From: Mesorhizobium sp. B2-4-15
Lineage (GTDB): Bacteria > Pseudomonadota > Alphaproteobacteria > Rhizobiales > Rhizobiaceae
Length of the DNA stretch: 64,000 nt
NCBI RefSeq assembly: GCF_006658505.1
Contig: NZ_VFUZ01000006.1
Coordinates: 1-64,000 of the forward strand
Reading direction: 5' to 3'
This document shows, piece after piece, positions 62,303 to 64,000 of the stretch (its first letter is position 1; each line of letters opens with the position of its first letter). The notes under the pieces are model-generated. The model did not search any database. It had not been told where the DNA came from and saw only the letters and a program-made list of their open reading frames with translations. A program made the position numbers and the translations under genes.

Positions 62303-62386
62303 AATTCTTCATATACGCAGGAACGTGGGTGTCGGAAACAAATTTCGCCTTGACGTACGTATGAATGTTTTGTTTGTATATGAATG
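62303..62386. promoter_or_regulatory. IclR/sugar-transporter divergent promoter with repeated motifs
   Basis: In the 168-nt gap (62282-62449), AATTCTTCAT (62303-62312) matches the site at 61474-61483. TTCATATAC (62308-62316) is the inverse of GTATATGAA (62376-62384). GTATGAATG (62359-62367) repeats as GTATATGAATG (62376-62386). The region is AT-rich and is the likely operator and promoter zone for both directions. Confidence 0.45.
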
Positions 62387-62449
62387 TAGCACTTCTTGTC
62401 ACGCGGATAAGTTGCGGTCGCCACCAAGGCGCACCCAGGGAGGAACCAA

Positions 62450-63769
62450 ATGAACAGACTGCTTTCCGGCGTGTGCGCCGGTGCATTGGTGCTTGCGTCA
62501 GGTGCTGGCACTGCCCTTGCCGGCGACCTGCCCGGCAAGTTCGAAGGCGTGACCGTCGACGTGAAGCTGATCGGCGGCCAGCAATATGAAAAGCTCTACG
62601 AGCGCATTCCAGAATGGGAGAAAGCCACTGGCGCCAAGGTCAACATCCTGACCAAGAAGAACGGCTTCGACATCGACAAGGAGCTCAAATCCGACATCGC
62701 CTCGGGCAGCACCAATTGGTGCGTCGGCTGGAACCATTCGTCCTTCGCGCCGCAATATACGGGCCTCTACGCCGACCTCAGCAAGCTGCTGCCGAAGTCG
62801 GAGATCGACGCCTTCGTCCCGTCGACGATCAAGGCGGCGACCATCGACGGCAAGCTCGAGATGCTGCCGCGCGCGCAGTTCGACGTCTCGGCGCTCTACT
62901 ACCAGAAGAGCCTCTACGAGAACGCCGACAACAAGGCGAAGTTCAAGGCGAAATACGGCTATGACCTGGTGCCGCCGGACACCTGGAAGGAAGTAACGGA
63001 CCAGGCCGAGTTCTTCGCCAACCCGCCCAATTTCTACGGCACGCAGTTCGCCGGCAAGGAAGAGGCGATCAACGGCCGGTTCTATGAAATGGTGGTCGCC
63101 GAGGGCGGCGAATATCTCGACAAGGATGGCAAGCCGGTCTTCAACTCCGAGGCCGGCATCCGGGCGCTCGACTGGTTCGTCAACCTCTACAAGGCCAAGG
63201 CCGTGCCGGCCGGAACCACCAACTATCTCTGGGATGATCTCGGCCAGGGCTTTGCTTCCGGCACCGTCGCCATCAACCTGGACTGGCCGGGCTGGGCCGG
63301 CTTCTTCAATGACCCGAAGTCGTCCAAGGTCGCCGGCAATGTCGGCGTGAAGGTCGCGCCGAAGGGTTCGTCCGGCACGCGCACCGGCTGGTCCGGCTTC
63401 CATGGCTTCTCTGTGACCGAGAACTGCCCGAACAAGGAGGCCGCCGCATCGCTCGTATGGTGGCTGACCAATGAGGACAGCCAGAAGCTCGAGGCCGCCG
63501 CGGGCCCGCTGCCGACCCGCACCGCGGTCTGGGACTGGGACCTGCAGCAGGCAGCCAACGATCCCTACAAGAAGGAGGTTCTCTCCGCCTTCCAGGAAGA
63601 AGCCAAGCACGCCTTCGCCGTGCCGCAGACGCCCGAATGGATCGAGATCTCGAACGCCGTCTATCCCGAACTGCAGGCGGCGATCCTCGGCGACAAGACT
63701 TCCAAGCAGGCATTGGACGAGGCCGCCGCCAAGGCGACCCAGATTCTGCAGGACGCCGGTAAACTCTAA
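62450..63769 (+). CDS. Sugar (CUT1) ABC transporter substrate-binding protein
   Basis: 439-residue periplasmic protein with a Sec signal peptide (1-24, cut after ALAG). The type II binding domain begins FEGVTVDVKLIGGQQYEKLY. FYEMVVAEGGEYLDKDGKPV and GWSGFHGFSVTENCPNKEAA fit MalE/UgpB-like sugar-binding proteins. GGGAGGAA precedes the ATG. It heads the importer operon regulated with the divergent IclR gene. The stem-loop at 63786-63812 and a permease gene follow. Confidence 0.9.
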   Translation: MNRLLSGVCAGALVLASGAGTALAGDLPGKFEGVTVDVKLIGGQQYEKLYERIPEWEKATGAKVNILTKKNGFDIDKELKSDIASGSTNWCVGWNHSSFAPQYTGLYADLSKLLPKSEIDAFVPSTIKAATIDGKLEMLPRAQFDVSALYYQKSLYENADNKAKFKAKYGYDLVPPDTWKEVTDQAEFFANPPNFYGTQFAGKEEAINGRFYEMVVAEGGEYLDKDGKPVFNSEAGIRALDWFVNLYKAKAVPAGTTNYLWDDLGQGFASGTVAINLDWPGWAGFFNDPKSSKVAGNVGVKVAPKGSSGTRTGWSGFHGFSVTENCPNKEAAASLVWWLTNEDSQKLEAAAGPLPTRTAVWDWDLQQAANDPYKKEVLSAFQEEAKHAFAVPQTPEWIEISNAVYPELQAAILGDKTSKQALDEAAAKATQILQDAGKL

Positions 63770-63785
63770 CACTACTCCCAAGGCT

Positions 63786-63812
63786 GCCTCCCCCATCAGC
63801 ACTGGGGGAGGC
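63786..63812 (+). terminator. Stem-loop after the sugar-binding-protein gene
   Basis: GCCTCCCCC and GGGGGAGGC form a perfect 9-bp stem with a 9-nt loop, 17 nt after the stop, inside the 135-nt gap before the permease. No T-tract follows. It is likely an intraoperonic attenuator or mRNA stabiliser. Confidence 0.65.
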
Positions 63813-63904
63813 GATCGCGTCTTGAATGAGTGCGCCGCGTGGTGCTTCCGTCGCCTGGTTCGACGAGGACGCCGACAACCAAAACAACATGTCACGGAAT
63901 CCTT

Positions 63905-64000
63905 ATGAAGGGCTTCAAGCCGTCCGCGCCGTTCCTGCTGCTGCTTCCAGCCATCATCGTGCTGGCGGCGGTCGTCGTGGTGCCGCTGATTTTGTCGCTT
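63905..64000 (+). CDS. Sugar ABC transporter permease, N-terminal fragment (continues off-window)
   Basis: The 32 visible codons begin MKGFKPSAPFLLLLPAIIVL and continue hydrophobic to the window edge. This matches the cytoplasmic start and first membrane helix of a MalF/UgpA-type permease. ATG 63905 is the first start after the stem-loop. It should pair with the binding protein at 62450. Confidence 0.75.
   Translation, partial: MKGFKPSAPFLLLLPAIIVLAAVVVVPLILSL

Overview
The window is gene-dense, GC-rich DNA with alphaproteobacterial content and organisation. Divergently regulated pca genes with a PcaQ activator, many GntR/IclR/LysR-controlled catabolic operons and a very high density of ABC importers suggest a soil or plant-associated member of the Hyphomicrobiales, most like Mesorhizobium and its relatives. 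This is inferred from gene content only. I see no rRNA, tRNA, CRISPR array, insertion sequence or phage gene. The region looks like ordinary replicon DNA specialised for catabolism.

Layout. (1) 1-1533: the end of a sugar ABC permease pair. (2) 1540-6345 (minus): pobA and pcaBGHCD, converting 4-hydroxybenzoate through protocatechuate to 3-oxoadipate. The divergent pcaQ lies at 6439-7356. (3) 7497-14540 (plus): a five-gene branched-chain-type (HAAT) importer that shares a duplicated PcaQ-type promoter with pcaD, followed by a coniferyl-alcohol-dehydrogenase-like SDR and a vanillin-dehydrogenase-like enzyme. Together these look like an uptake and funnelling module for lignin-type aromatics. (4) 14568-23798: mutarotase, GntR regulator, aldonate dehydratase, sugar dehydrogenase and a GguC/AraD1-like FAH protein (a non-phosphorylating aldose oxidation route), followed by a polyamine-type ABC importer. 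A convergent D-lactate/2-hydroxyacid dehydrogenase sits at 23814-25217. (5) 25431-34664: a divergon around a GntR regulator. The minus arm carries DUF3830, TIGR04076, aldo-keto reductase, SnoaL-like and solute-binding genes. The plus arm carries the HAAT ATPases and permeases and a DAO-type oxidase. (6) 34687-39030 (minus): M20 hydrolase, kinase, class III aminotransferase or phospho-lyase, and GntR. (7) 39207-49942: GNAT, a large MalT-like LuxR regulator, an acetylpolyamine-amidohydrolase-like enzyme heading a Urt-like ABC importer, and a convergent ThDP enzyme. (8) 50311-52824: a zinc-ribbon protein, a Tim44-domain protein and a lactonase-family beta-propeller. (9) 53026-60583: MaoC dehydratase, CaiB-type CoA-transferase, a solute-binding-like protein with no signal peptide, and a ribose-type importer whose ATPase is split into two genes. 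(10) 60590-64000: an amidohydrolase and IclR regulator facing a sugar ABC importer that continues beyond the window.

Common themes. At least seven ABC importers occur in 64 kb, each next to enzymes and a local regulator. Most operons are tightly packed with 4-nt ATGA/GTGA overlaps. Strong stem-loops follow several solute-binding genes inside their operons. The most distinctive signals are the mirror-image PcaQ promoter modules flanking pcaQ and the MaoC/CoA-transferase/split-ATPase importer cluster. The kinase plus phospho-lyase-like pair and the deacetylase-headed Urt-like importer also stand out.
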